Assembly (NCBI GenBank): GCA_004293365.1
Contig: RDYN01000016.1
Coordinates: 41,927-105,926, forward strand
Origin: Oscillatoriales cyanobacterium
GTDB lineage: Bacteria > Cyanobacteriota > Cyanobacteriia > Cyanobacteriales > Microcoleaceae
Direction: 5' to 3'
Length of the DNA: 64,000 nucleotides
Part shown: positions 25,635-33,767 of the stretch, in pieces
Numbering within the stretch: the stretch's first letter is position 1
How the letters are laid out: every line of letters begins with the position of its first letter
Position numbers and translations under genes: made by a program
The notes under the pieces: generated by a model
The model's database searches: none
The model's input: the letters and a program-made list of their open reading frames with translations, nothing else
Told to the model about the DNA's origin: nothing

Positions 25635-26837
25635 ATGACCGCCATAGATTCCACTAAACACCAGAAATCTAAAGCCCTGAAACCGGGCAGCCGCCGCCCC
25701 GCTAAAGAACTTTGCAGCGAGTGCGGTTTGTGCGACACATATTATATCCATTATGTCAAGGAAGCTTGCGCTTTCTTAACTCAGCATATCGCAGAACTGG
25801 AAGAGGAGATTCACGGGCGATCGCGCAACCTCGACAATCCCGACGATTGGTACTTCGGCGTCAGTCAAAATATGATGGCGGCTAAGAAAAAAGAACCAAT
25901 CGAGGGCGCTCAGTGGACGGGAATTGTGAGTTCAATTGCGATCGAAATGCTAGAAAAAGGCATTGTTGAAGGCGTTGTGTGCGTCCAAAACACAAAAGAA
26001 GACCGCTTTCAACCGATGCCCATAATTGCTAGAAATCGCGAAGAAATTCTGGCAGCAAAAGTCAACAAACCAACCCTTTCTCCCAACCTTTCAGTATTGG
26101 AACAAATCGAAAAATCGGGGATGAAGCGGCTGTTAGTCATTGGCGTCGGCTGTCAAATTCAAGCATTGCGAACAGTGGAGAAAGAACTTGGTTTAGAAAA
26201 GCTTTATGTTCTCGGAACTCCCTGTGTCGATAATGTCAGCCGCGCGGGCTTGCAGAAATTCCTATACACGACTAGCCGCTCTCCCGAAACGGTGGTTTCT
26301 TACGAGTTTATGCAAGACTTTAACGTTCACTTCAAACATGAAGATGGTTCGGAAGAAAAAGTGCCGTTTTTTGGGCTGAATACTAAAGAATTGAAAGATG
26401 TTTTTGCTCCTTCTTGTTTGAGCTGTTTTGATTATGTTAATTCCTTGGCTGATTTAGTTGTGGGCTACATGGGCGCACCTTTTGGCTGGCAGTGGATTGT
26501 GGTGCGAAATGATACTGGGCAAGAAATGTTAGACTTGGTAGCGGATCAGCTAAACACTCAGCCGGTGATGTCTCAGGGAAATAGAAAAGAGGCGGTTCAG
26601 CAAAGTATTCCGGCTTACGAGAAAGGCGTGACTTTGCCGATGTGGGCGGCGAAGTTGATGGGGGTTTTTATTGAGAGAATTGGGCCGAAGGGTTTGGAAT
26701 ATGCCCGTTTTTCTATTGATTCTCATTTCACTCGCAATTATTTGTATGTGAAGCGCAATCACCCGGAGAAATTGGAGGCTCATGTGCCGGAATATGCTAA
26801 GCGGATTGTGGGACAATATAAATTGCCAGAGGTTTAA
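25635..26837 (+). CDS. bciB: divinyl (proto)chlorophyllide 8-vinyl-reductase, F420H2-dehydrogenase-beta type
   Basis: This is the cyanobacterial Slr1923-type enzyme, which reduces the 8-vinyl group of divinyl chlorophyllide using reduced ferredoxin, making monovinyl chlorophyll. It belongs to the coenzyme F420 hydrogenase beta-subunit family. Visible features are the N-terminal cluster motif CSECGLCDTYY, GAQWTGIVSSIAIEML, VIGVGCQIQALR, LYVLGTPCVDNVSR and the second Cys set CLSCFDYVNSLADLVVGYMG. The 400-residue length is normal. It could be annotated as 7-hydroxymethyl chlorophyll a reductase by homology; in cyanobacteria the 8-vinyl role is established. It stands alone, followed by a palindromic repeat. 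Confidence 0.9.
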   Translation: MTAIDSTKHQKSKALKPGSRRPAKELCSECGLCDTYYIHYVKEACAFLTQHIAELEEEIHGRSRNLDNPDDWYFGVSQNMMAAKKKEPIEGAQWTGIVSSIAIEMLEKGIVEGVVCVQNTKEDRFQPMPIIARNREEILAAKVNKPTLSPNLSVLEQIEKSGMKRLLVIGVGCQIQALRTVEKELGLEKLYVLGTPCVDNVSRAGLQKFLYTTSRSPETVVSYEFMQDFNVHFKHEDGSEEKVPFFGLNTKELKDVFAPSCLSCFDYVNSLADLVVGYMGAPFGWQWIVVRNDTGQEMLDLVADQLNTQPVMSQGNRKEAVQQSIPAYEKGVTLPMWAAKLMGVFIERIGPKGLEYARFSIDSHFTRNYLYVKRNHPEKLEAHVPEYAKRIVGQYKLPEV

Positions 26838-26887
26838 GTTTGTAGGTGCGTCAGATCGTGCCCTGTCCATTACCCTTAATAAACAAT

Positions 26888-26946
26888 GTTTGTAGTGAGG
26901 ACTTTAGTCCTCGGAATGGATGCGGACTAAAGTCCTCACTACAAAC
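26888..26946. repeat. GGACTAAAGTCC palindromic repeat
   Basis: GTTTGTAGTGAGGACTTTAG (26888 onward) is inverted against CTAAAGTCCTCACTACAAAC (ending 26946), forming a long hairpin after bciB. Related copies lie at 31446-31506 and 46405-46465. Confidence 0.85.
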
Positions 26947-26998
26947 CATTTTTTTTGTGATAGCTAACTTACGCGCACTACTCCTTGGGCGGTTGAAA

Positions 26999-27334
26999 TT
27001 ATGCAATTCCAAATCCTGTATATTCCCGCGCATAAGTTGGCTGAACTCCTAGCACAATATCCTCTTTGGGTATTCCCATTTCTACCAATTCATCAGCAAT
27101 CTGCCTGTCTGTTTGATTTCGCTGAATCCAGATTTTGCCATTTTTAATATCCAAATGAAACACACAGTTATACACGCGGCGGTGTGTGTCCCATCCTAAA
27201 TCAACGATTAGATAGCGATCGTTTTCTTTATCAAAAATTGTTTCAACTTCAATTTCTCCGTTAATTGGTGCTATTTTGCTGTCTTCAATTAGCAGCTTTT
27301 GAATGCACTGACGGTAATGCTCTAGTCGATCCAT
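26999..27334 (-). CDS. xisI: XisI-family protein (fdxN element excision controlling factor family)
   Basis: XisI-like proteins are small cyanobacterial proteins named for controlling excision of the fdxN element in heterocyst formers; most copies elsewhere have no known role and are paired with XisH. I chose ATG 27334 (protein MDRLEHYRQCIQKLL, 111 residues) because GGAGG lies upstream; the frame is open to 27379. The family pattern is clear: VETIFDKENDRYLIVDLGWD, RVYNCVFHLDIKNGKIWIQ, ADELVEMGIPKEDIVLG. No XisH partner is found next to it. The gene sits between dispersed repeats, which suggests it is a stranded copy. Confidence 0.85.
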   Translation of the reverse strand: MDRLEHYRQCIQKLLIEDSKIAPINGEIEVETIFDKENDRYLIVDLGWDTHRRVYNCVFHLDIKNGKIWIQRNQTDRQIADELVEMGIPKEDIVLGVQPTYAREYTGFGIA

Positions 27335-27379
27335 TTGACTATTGCCTCCTGAGTTGATTTTAGATAGAGTTGTAAACAA

Positions 27380-27447
27380 CTTGTAGGGTGCGTCAGTAAA
27401 GAACGCCTGGATTATTCAACAAATAATGCTACTGACGCACCCTACGA
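27380..27447. repeat. GTAGGGTGCGTC inverted-repeat element
   Basis: TTGTAGGGTGCGTCAGTA at about 27380 is inverted against TACTGACGCACCCTACGAG at about 27430, enclosing about 30 bases. Related ends occur at 28037-28051, 34807-34872, 46254-46320 and 46589-46650. Confidence 0.75.
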
Positions 27448-27449
27448 GT

Positions 27450-27926
27450 CTACGAGTCGGCGCCGATCGCCTTGCGGTAAACTATCTTGTCATCACCTGC
27501 TTTGTAGAAGTCGCGGATGCGCGCTTCTTCGTCGTAACCGCACTTGCGGTAGAACGATCGCACCCGATCGAATTCCGGGAGTCCCGACGTTTCCACCAGC
27601 AACAAACGCCCGCCCCGCGCCATCAAGGTTTGTTCAATGTAGCGCAGCAATGTCGCACCGCGTCCTTGTCCCTGGCGATCGGGTAAGATGGCGATTAATT
27701 GCAGGTTCCAGGTGCGATCGGTCATCCGTTCGAGCTCGCAGTAGGCGACACCCACGGGCCCGCCGTCGTCATCGGTAATCCAGAAGCGATCGCCATTGCT
27801 GTTATCGCTGAAGTAATCGGCCAGCATTTCTTCTACTTCATCGAGTTGATTGGACTCGAACAAGCCAGTCGCTTCGGCTAGGGCGATTAGGGCGATCGTA
27901 TCATCGGGCGCAGTCGATCGAATCAT
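27450..27926 (-). CDS. GNAT-family N-acetyltransferase
   Basis: This is an acetyl-CoA-dependent transferase of the GNAT fold. The start chosen is ATG 27926 (protein MIRSTAPDDTIALIALAEA), where the usual GNAT beginning (I-R-x-A-x-x-x-D) occurs; the frame is open to 27968. The acetyl-CoA-binding motif is LPDRQGQGRGATLLRYIEQ, followed by GGRLLLVETSGLPEF and the C-terminal FYRKCGYDEEARIRDFYKAGDDKIVYRK. The last part fits a family often annotated as acting on small metabolites. The substrate cannot be read from sequence. Confidence 0.87.
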   Translation of the reverse strand: MIRSTAPDDTIALIALAEATGLFESNQLDEVEEMLADYFSDNSNGDRFWITDDDGGPVGVAYCELERMTDRTWNLQLIAILPDRQGQGRGATLLRYIEQTLMARGGRLLLVETSGLPEFDRVRSFYRKCGYDEEARIRDFYKAGDDKIVYRKAIGADS

Positions 27927-28080
27927 GATGAATTCCAGTGGGATTATTAAACCTCTCCAAAAAAGCAAGTCTTGAACAGGCAGGATGCCTGTTCCACAAT
28001 AATTATTGGAGATGTCTATTGAACAAATAACGCTAACTGACGCACCCTACAGTTTGTATGAAAATGGCGATCGCACATTC

Positions 28081-28452
28081 CTACAAATCAGCAGCGTGTT
28101 CCTTCAATTCCTGCAAAGAAACGTATTCCAAAGTTAAAACATGAGTCGCCGACAAAACCACAAGTGGCGCACATCCAGCATCCATAGCTTCCTTCCAGCG
28201 AGAAGCGCACAAACACCAACAATCCCCTGGTTTCAACCCCGGAAATTTAAAATCGGGAACCGGGGTACTCAAATCGTTTCCCATTCTTTTTGTGTACTTC
28301 AAAAACTCTTCAGTCACTTTTGCACAAACGGTGTGAACCCCCAAATCGCCGCCGCCCGTATTGCATTTGCCGTCCCGATAATAGCCTGTCATGGGCGATG
28401 TGCAGCAAGTTTCTAATTTTGTGCCCAGTACATTTGTCGCTTCCGTAACCAT
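28081..28452 (-). CDS. DUF2237 family protein
   Basis: A 123-residue Cys-rich protein from ATG 28452 (MVTEATNVLGTKLETCC); an in-frame ATG at 28470 is less likely. The DUF2237 pattern is evident: NVLG..LE.C, PMTGYYRDGKCNTGGGDLG, HTVCAKVTEEFL and GDCWCLCASRWKEAMDAG. Seven Cys and a His suggest metal or redox chemistry, but the family has no established function. It lies between two acetyltransferase genes on the same strand. It may be co-transcribed with the downstream one, with a gap of about 150 bases. Confidence 0.88.
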   Translation of the reverse strand: MVTEATNVLGTKLETCCTSPMTGYYRDGKCNTGGGDLGVHTVCAKVTEEFLKYTKRMGNDLSTPVPDFKFPGLKPGDCWCLCASRWKEAMDAGCAPLVVLSATHVLTLEYVSLQELKEHAADL

Positions 28453-28503
28453 CACAGCTCCTCCACACAACTCTGCGATCTAATTTTACACAAAAGGTGA
28501 TTT

Positions 28504-28968
28504 TTATATAATTTTTTCCATTACAAAGTTGATGAATTTTTGTCCTCTCCGTTCTACTTCTTGCTTTCTCATCACCATAAATCCGTGGGTTTCAAAAAAA
28601 GGTCGAGCTGTAATGCTGGCTTCGGTAAATATTTTTTTGAGTTCTAAGTCTTTGGCTTTTGACTCGATTTGTGTTAAAATTAACGTCCCAATTCCTTGTC
28701 TTTGAAAGTGTTTGTGACAGTAGAAGCAATCGATATGGCCGTTAATTTCTAATTGTCCAAAACCTGCGATTTTATCGCCCTCTGCTGCTACGAACGTCAA
28801 TTTACTGCTTAAACTTTGGATCCACGTTTGAATGTCGGTATTTGCTGGCGCCCAAGCATCTACTTGGGCTGTTGTGTAATCGCGGATATTTACTTCGTGC
28901 ACGGTGTCGTAGAACAGTTTGACAATTTTTTCAGTGTCGCCGATTTCGTAGGTTCGTACTTTCATCAT
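28504..28968 (-). CDS. GNAT-family N-acetyltransferase
   Basis: A 154-residue acetyltransferase of the YafP/GNAT type. The N-terminal KVRTYEIGDTEKIVKLFYDT begins the fold. FVAAEGDKIAGFGQLE is the central strand pair, and CHKHFQRQGIGTLILTQIES contains the acetyl-CoA loop QRQGIG. TEASITARPFFETHGFMVM is the conserved end. The sequence begins with two Met codons (28968 and 28965); either may start. AT-rich codon use resembles the neighbouring 29-35 kb genes. The substrate is unknown. Confidence 0.87.
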   Translation of the reverse strand: MMKVRTYEIGDTEKIVKLFYDTVHEVNIRDYTTAQVDAWAPANTDIQTWIQSLSSKLTFVAAEGDKIAGFGQLEINGHIDCFYCHKHFQRQGIGTLILTQIESKAKDLELKKIFTEASITARPFFETHGFMVMRKQEVERRGQKFINFVMEKII

Positions 28969-29359
28969 AATTAAGAGTTAAAAAAAGAAGGCTACTCTAG
29001 ATCGGATCAAAACCATGATAGTCATCTGTCATTCCCAATTCTAAAATCTAAAATCTAAAATCTAAAATCGACTGACGGAGATTGATTGCGGGGTGTTTTG
29101 GATTTTGGGCTAAATTGGCCCCGACAAATCGACTCTAAAAATAATTTTACTGCACCCCTTGACAAGCTTTGCTTGTCTGTGCAACATTAATTATAACAAT
29201 TGTTCGATATACTTTGTTTTTCCCAGCTCAGCCACCAAAAGCCTCTTTTGTAGTGGGTGATACTATATCGGATGTTCGATATAGGAATATTTGGTCGATC
29301 GCCCTTAAATCTCCGATAACCTAAGATCTAGAATCAAAAATCAGAAGATCGATCGACCT
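28969..29359. other. divergent intergenic region with regulatory signals
   Basis: This 390-base gap separates the leftward GNAT gene from the rightward TetR gene. It contains four AATCTAA heptads ending in CGACTGACGG (29040-29078), a perfect hairpin GACAAGC-TTT-GCTTGTC (29161-29177), a possible -10 TATACT at 29208-29213 and the palindrome described as a candidate operator. Confidence 0.55.
29263..29284. promoter_or_regulatory. candidate TetR-family operator
   Basis: CTATATCG (29263-29270) and CGATATAG (29277-29284) form a perfect 8-bp inverted repeat with a six-base spacer, 75 bases upstream of the tetR start. A half-site-like TGTTCGATATA also occurs at 29201-29211, overlapping a possible -10 box. 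The size and position fit a self-regulating TetR operator. Confidence 0.5.
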
Positions 29360-29944
29360 ATGCCAAAGATAGTTGACCGCGAATTGTACCGCAAAGAACT
29401 GCTGAACAAAAGTTTTGAGCTTTTTGCCGAAAAAGGCTATTCCTCAGTCACAATGCGAGAAATTGCCTCGGGAATTGGAGTTTCTACAGGCACGCTTTAC
29501 CACTATTTTCCGAGCAAAGAAAGTCTGTTCGAGCAGTTAATTGAATACTTGAGCTATGAAGATACCAAAGAAGAAGAACTAGCAGAATTAGGAAATCCGC
29601 CCACCCTAGGAGAAAGGATTCAAGAAATGATGAATTATCTGGCAAAAAATGAAGATTATATTATGAAAAGTTTGTTAATAATCTTTGATTTTTGTCAGAA
29701 TAAAACTCGCAGAGAGATTGACAACAATCAAGCACTTCAGCAAGCAGGAAAGCGTTACGAAGAAGCAGTGTGTTGCTACTTGGGTGTTTCCGATCCGTCC
29801 ATTGCTATATTTATCATCAACTCTATTGACGGCTTGCTGGTAAGAAGGTTTTATCAAGGCGAAAGAATATCTTTTGCGGAACAAGCGAATTTATTAAAAG
29901 AAATGCTGCTGGCTTATTTAGAAAAAAAACAACCGCAGATTTAG
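29360..29944 (+). CDS. TetR/AcrR-family transcriptional regulator
   Basis: This is a one-component repressor with an N-terminal helix-turn-helix and a C-terminal ligand domain. Residues 8-60 carry the family pattern: LNKSFELFAEKGYSSVTMRE, ASGIGVSTGTLYHYFPSKESLF. The C-terminal part is divergent, as usual, and indicates no ligand. It ends seven bases before devB, so it is very likely the first gene of the exporter operon. A palindrome at 29263-29284 is a plausible binding site. Such regulators typically control a neighbouring efflux system. Confidence 0.92.
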   Translation: MPKIVDRELYRKELLNKSFELFAEKGYSSVTMREIASGIGVSTGTLYHYFPSKESLFEQLIEYLSYEDTKEEELAELGNPPTLGERIQEMMNYLAKNEDYIMKSLLIIFDFCQNKTRREIDNNQALQQAGKRYEEAVCCYLGVSDPSIAIFIINSIDGLLVRRFYQGERISFAEQANLLKEMLLAYLEKKQPQI

Positions 29945-29951
29945 GAGGAAT

Positions 29952-31457
29952 ATGAATTTTCAATTTTTCATCAAGCCTAAAAATAAATTGGTAACGGGAT
30001 TGGTAGTTGCTGGCGCTGCTATTAGCGTGGGTACAACTTTTTACGGCATTTCTCAGTTTGGATCTTTGGCTAAAAATGCTGAACCTTTGCCGGTAGAAAC
30101 GCCGCCGCCCAGGAAAATTACGGCTTTGGGAAGGTTGGAACCGCTGGGGGAAGTGATTCGTTTGGGGGTGTCGCAGGCGTTGGATGGCGATCGCGTTTCC
30201 AAGCTTTTAGTCAAAGAGGGCGATCGCGTGAAAGCAGGGCAGTCGATCGCAATTTTGGATGCGGGCGATCGGCTAAAATCTGCTTTAGAAGAAGCCCAAG
30301 AAAAAGTCAAAGTTGCTGAAGCCAATTTAGCCAAGGTAAAAGCAGGCGCCAAGTCGGGAGAACTTGCAGCACAATCTGCGACAATTGGCAAGCTAGAAGC
30401 CCAATTGCAAGGAAATCAGGCGGCGCAACAAGCAACAGTCGATCGCATTCAAGCGCAGTGGCAAGGTGAAAAAACCGCACAGCAAGCAACCATTAGCAGA
30501 ATAACCGCACAGTGGCAAGGAGAAAGAAAAGCACAAACAGCAACAATTAGCCGCATAACTGCACAGTGGCAAGGAGAAAAAACAGCACAAACTGCCGCAA
30601 TTAACAAATTAAAAGCCGAGTCTACTAATGCCGAAACCGAATATTTGCGGCACAAAGAACTTGTTACCGAAGGCGCAATTTCTAACTCCGTCATGGACAG
30701 CAAACGGCTGGCATTAGAAACAAGTCGCCAGGAACTTAAAGAAGCCGAAGCCAATCTGGGCCGCATCAACAATACGGCAAAGCAGCAGCTTGAAGAAGGC
30801 GAAGCAAATCTGGGTCGAATTAACAGTACAGGAATCCAGCAACTGAACGAAGCCGAAGCCAATCTTGCCCGCATTAATAGTACAGCAATCCAGCAGTTAG
30901 CAGAAGCCGAAGCAACACTTAAGCGCATCAAAAACAGCGGCAGCGAAGAACTAAAAGAAGCCCAAGCAACTCTCGACAAAATAGGCGAAGTGCGCCCGGT
31001 AGATTTGCAAGCAGCCCAAACCGAAATCAACAGCGCCCTCGCCCAAGTCAAGCGCGCCCAAACCGAATTAAATCAAGCTTACATCCGCACTCCCAACGCC
31101 GGAAAAATCCTCAAAATTCACACCCGCGCCGGGGAAAAAATCAGCGATGACGGGATTGCAGACGTAGGAGAAACGCAGCAAATGGTAGTTGTTGCCGAAG
31201 TTTACCAAACTGACATCAGCAAAATTAAGGTGGGACAAAAAGCAACTGTTACCAGCCAAGCATTTTCAGGAGAATTGCCGGGAACTGTTAAAGAAATTGG
31301 GTTAAAAGTCAGCAAACAAAACGTGTTCAGCAACCAGCCGGGAGAAAACTTGGACAGCCGAGTTGTGGAAGTTAAAATTCACCTGAATCCAGAAGCTAGC
31401 AAACAAGTTGCGGGATTGACAAATTTGCAGGTACAAGTGGCAATTCAGAAGGACTAA
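29952..31457 (+). CDS. devB: DevB/HlyD-type membrane fusion protein of an ABC exporter
   Basis: This is the periplasmic adaptor of a DevBCA-type ABC exporter. In heterocyst formers the homologue exports glycolipids together with TolC. Features are an N-terminal membrane anchor (about residues 12-33), the lipoyl-like strands GRLEPLGEVIRLGV and VKEGDRVKAGQSIAILDAGD, a very long helical hairpin, and a closing lipoyl and beta-barrel part (ELNQAYIRTPNAGKILKIHT, VVVAEVYQTDISKIKVGQKA). The hairpin arms consist of 18-residue repeats (type ATISRITAQWQGEKTAQ up; EANLGRINSTGIQQLNEA down). GGAGG precedes the ATG. The stop codon lies inside a dispersed repeat. Confidence 0.9.
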   Translation: MNFQFFIKPKNKLVTGLVVAGAAISVGTTFYGISQFGSLAKNAEPLPVETPPPRKITALGRLEPLGEVIRLGVSQALDGDRVSKLLVKEGDRVKAGQSIAILDAGDRLKSALEEAQEKVKVAEANLAKVKAGAKSGELAAQSATIGKLEAQLQGNQAAQQATVDRIQAQWQGEKTAQQATISRITAQWQGERKAQTATISRITAQWQGEKTAQTAAINKLKAESTNAETEYLRHKELVTEGAISNSVMDSKRLALETSRQELKEAEANLGRINNTAKQQLEEGEANLGRINSTGIQQLNEAEANLARINSTAIQQLAEAEATLKRIKNSGSEELKEAQATLDKIGEVRPVDLQAAQTEINSALAQVKRAQTELNQAYIRTPNAGKILKIHTRAGEKISDDGIADVGETQQMVVVAEVYQTDISKIKVGQKATVTSQAFSGELPGTVKEIGLKVSKQNVFSNQPGENLDSRVVEVKIHLNPEASKQVAGLTNLQVQVAIQKD

Positions 31458-31506
31458 AGTCCTCACTACGAACCTTTGAAGGACTAAAGTCCTCACTACG
31501 AACCTT
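31446..31506. repeat. tandem GGACTAAAGTCC repeat units at the devB stop
   Basis: Two direct copies of a unit reading GAAGGACTAAAGTCCTCACT followed by ACGAACCTTT. The TAA within the first GGACTAAAGTCC is the devB stop codon (31455-31457). Confidence 0.85.
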
Positions 31507-31521
31507 TGATAATTGAAAGTT

Positions 31522-32154
31522 ATGACAGAATTTGGGCCCGATCCAAACCGACCTTATCCTATGGTAGACCAGCGCCGGGTTTGCTTTATCAAAAACTTTG
31601 TGAAATCGCCCAATATTATTGTCGGCGATTACTCGTACTACGACGATCCGATCGAGCCTGAAAACTTCGAGAGAAACGTACTTTACAATTACGGGAGTGA
31701 GAAATTAATTATTGGTAAATTTTGTGCGATCGCCACCAACGTCAAATTTATCATGAACGGTGCAAATCACAAACTTGACGGCATTTCTACCTATCCATTT
31801 CCTGCCTTTGGGAACGGCTGGGAAACAGCGATGAATTTATTAATCGAACTGCCAAGTAAAGGCGATACAGTCATCGGCAATGATGTTTGGATCGGTTACG
31901 AATCGGTGATTATGCCGGGAGTTAAAATCGGCGACGGTGCGATTATTGCTGCTAAATCTGTTGTAGTCAAAGATGTTTCTGCTTACACCGTTGTCGGCGG
32001 AAATCCCGCAGGTTTAATTAAGCAGCGTTTCAGCGATGCTGAGGTTGCACAACTATTACAAATTAGGTGGTGGGATTGGGAGATTGACAAGATTTCTCGC
32101 AATATTAACTTAATTATGCAATCTGATATTCAAGCGTTCAGTAATGCTGAGTAA
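31522..32154 (+). CDS. Vat/CatB-like hexapeptide acyltransferase
   Basis: This is a left-handed beta-helix acetyltransferase of the xenobiotic type (streptogramin A or chloramphenicol acetyltransferase relatives). ATG 31522 gives 210 residues, the normal length. Visible features are NIIVGDYSYYDD, the active-site region FIMNGANHKLDGISTYPF with the catalytic His, the hexapeptide strands GDTVIGNDVWIGYESVIMPG and VKIGDGAIIAAKSVVVKDV, and YTVVGGNPA. It lies between devB and devC in the exporter operon, 64 bases after devB. It may modify the exported compound or detoxify an antibiotic; sequence alone cannot decide. Confidence 0.88.
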   Translation: MTEFGPDPNRPYPMVDQRRVCFIKNFVKSPNIIVGDYSYYDDPIEPENFERNVLYNYGSEKLIIGKFCAIATNVKFIMNGANHKLDGISTYPFPAFGNGWETAMNLLIELPSKGDTVIGNDVWIGYESVIMPGVKIGDGAIIAAKSVVVKDVSAYTVVGGNPAGLIKQRFSDAEVAQLLQIRWWDWEIDKISRNINLIMQSDIQAFSNAE

Positions 32155-32200
32155 ACTCGCAAATACAGCGATTGAAAATTAACAAAGTGGAGGTTTCCCA

Positions 32201-32536
32201 ATGCTTCAAATTGCCTACTTAATTCTCTGTATTCTTGGCACTGCTTTGCCCTATTCCCAGTTTATCCCGTTTCTCTTAGAAAAAGGGTTGAATATTAACG
32301 CTTTCTTCGGACAATTATTTGCGAATCAAATTTCCGGTTTTTTTGGCATGGATGTAATCGTGTCTTCGGTGGTTTTGTGGATTTTTGTTTTTAGCGAAGG
32401 TTCGCGTCTTAAAATGAAAAACTTGTGGATTTATATTGCGAGTAATTTACTGGTGGGTGTTTCCCTAGGTTTGCCTTTATTTCTCCTAATGCGCCAGCGT
32501 CAACTTCAAAAAACAGCTTCAAATAATGAACAATAA
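32201..32536 (+). CDS. DUF2834 membrane protein
   Basis: A 111-residue membrane protein with three hydrophobic segments (IAYLILCILGTALPYSQFIP, IVSSVVLWIFVFSEGSRL, LWIYIASNLLVGVSLGLPLF). The pattern GTALPYSQFIPFL and LPLFLLMRQRQL is typical of DUF2834, a family without known function. GGAGG precedes the ATG. It lies in the middle of the exporter operon between the acyltransferase and devC. It may have been inserted into the dev cluster or be an accessory of the exporter. Confidence 0.8.
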   Translation: MLQIAYLILCILGTALPYSQFIPFLLEKGLNINAFFGQLFANQISGFFGMDVIVSSVVLWIFVFSEGSRLKMKNLWIYIASNLLVGVSLGLPLFLLMRQRQLQKTASNNEQ

Positions 32537-32539
32537 ATA

Positions 32540-32600
32540 ACGAAGGCCCAAGGCCCAAGGCCCCATTCCCAATGCCCCATTCCCAATTCCCAATTCCCAA
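32540..32600. repeat. heptanucleotide repeats before devC
   Basis: AAGGCCC units followed by CATTCCC/AATTCCC heptads fill the short gap and end about six bases before the devC start. devC therefore has no recognisable ribosome site. Confidence 0.85.
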
Positions 32601-32606
32601 AATATT

Positions 32607-33761
32607 ATGTTTCGCAAAACACCCCTTGCTTGGTTGCAAGTAACCAGAGAAAAAACTCGTCTTGCTGTTGCTATCGCCGGAATTGCCTTTGCAGATATTC
32701 TGATTTTTGTGCAATTAGGATTTCAAGATGCACTCTTCGATTCTGCTGTTAAACCCCACGAAAGTCTACAGACAGATTTAGTGTTAATTAATCCTCAATT
32801 TGAAACTTTTGCTGCGGTAAAACAGTTCAACAGAGAGCGAATTTACCAAGCACAAGGGGTTGCAGGAGTCAAGTCAGTGACTTCTTTATATATTGGCATG
32901 GGACAGTGGCGAAATCCCACAAACCGCACTACGCGAGCAATTTTAATTTTTGGCATCGACCCGGGAAACATAACATTTAATTTGCCCGATGTCAATCAGA
33001 ATTTGGCTCAAATTCAAATGTTCAATCAAGTGTTATTTGACCAAGCTTCTCGACCTGAATATGGGGAGATTGCAAAGATTTTCAACCAACAATCTACCCT
33101 CGAAACTGAACTGAATAAGCGGAATATTCGAGTTGGTGGAGTATTTACTCTGGGTACTTCCTTCGTGGCTGACGGCAATGTGATTGCTAGCGATTCTACT
33201 TTCATGAATTTATTTCCAGAACGCAAACCAGATGAAGTTGATGTGGGTTTAATTCAGTTGCAACCTGGGGCAGATATCCTAAAAGTTCAGTCAATGCTCA
33301 AGTCTATATTGCCGGATGATGTCAAGGTTCTGACATTAGCAGAATTTGCGGAAATTGAAAAGGCTTATTGGGGAAATGCTACTCCGATCGGCTTTATTTT
33401 CGGATTCGGTACAATTATCGGGTTCGTTGTTGGTTTGATTATTGTTTACCAAATTCTTTACTCTGATGTTTCGGATCACTTGGCTGAGTACGCGACTTTA
33501 AAAGCTATGGGATATAGCGATCGCTATTTAGTCGGTGTCTTAGTTCAGGAAGCATTGCTATTAGCTGTCTTGGGCTTTATGCCGGGAATTGTTTTGGCTA
33601 ACGGGCTGTATTCCTTAGCGCAATCGGCGACATTGCTGCCAATTGCGATGACGGCAAATCGAGCGACTACTGTGTTGGGTTTGACGATCGTGATGTGTAC
33701 TGGTTCTGGGGCGCTGGCTTTGCGGAAATTGCGATCGGCAGACCCGGCAGACATTTTCTAG
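32607..33761 (+). CDS. devC: DevC-type ABC exporter permease
   Basis: This is the MacB/FtsX-like inner-membrane permease of the DevBCA exporter, 384 residues. One N-terminal helix (RLAVAIAGIAFADILIFVQL) is followed by a periplasmic domain of about 220 residues. Three C-terminal helices then follow (IGFIFGFGTIIGFVVGLIIV; VQEALLLAVLGFMPGIVLA; TVLGLTIVMCTGSGALAL), the usual FtsX plan. The start FRKTPLAWLQVTREKTRLAV is characteristic of cyanobacterial DevC. It works with DevA (34042) and DevB (29952). A repeat cluster separates it from devA. Confidence 0.92.
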   Translation: MFRKTPLAWLQVTREKTRLAVAIAGIAFADILIFVQLGFQDALFDSAVKPHESLQTDLVLINPQFETFAAVKQFNRERIYQAQGVAGVKSVTSLYIGMGQWRNPTNRTTRAILIFGIDPGNITFNLPDVNQNLAQIQMFNQVLFDQASRPEYGEIAKIFNQQSTLETELNKRNIRVGGVFTLGTSFVADGNVIASDSTFMNLFPERKPDEVDVGLIQLQPGADILKVQSMLKSILPDDVKVLTLAEFAEIEKAYWGNATPIGFIFGFGTIIGFVVGLIIVYQILYSDVSDHLAEYATLKAMGYSDRYLVGVLVQEALLLAVLGFMPGIVLANGLYSLAQSATLLPIAMTANRATTVLGLTIVMCTGSGALALRKLRSADPADIF

Positions 33762-33767
33762 AAGATA

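Noticed and set aside
30053..31051. Minus-strand open frames in devB
   Set aside because: They mirror the helical repeats of devB and lack any start context.
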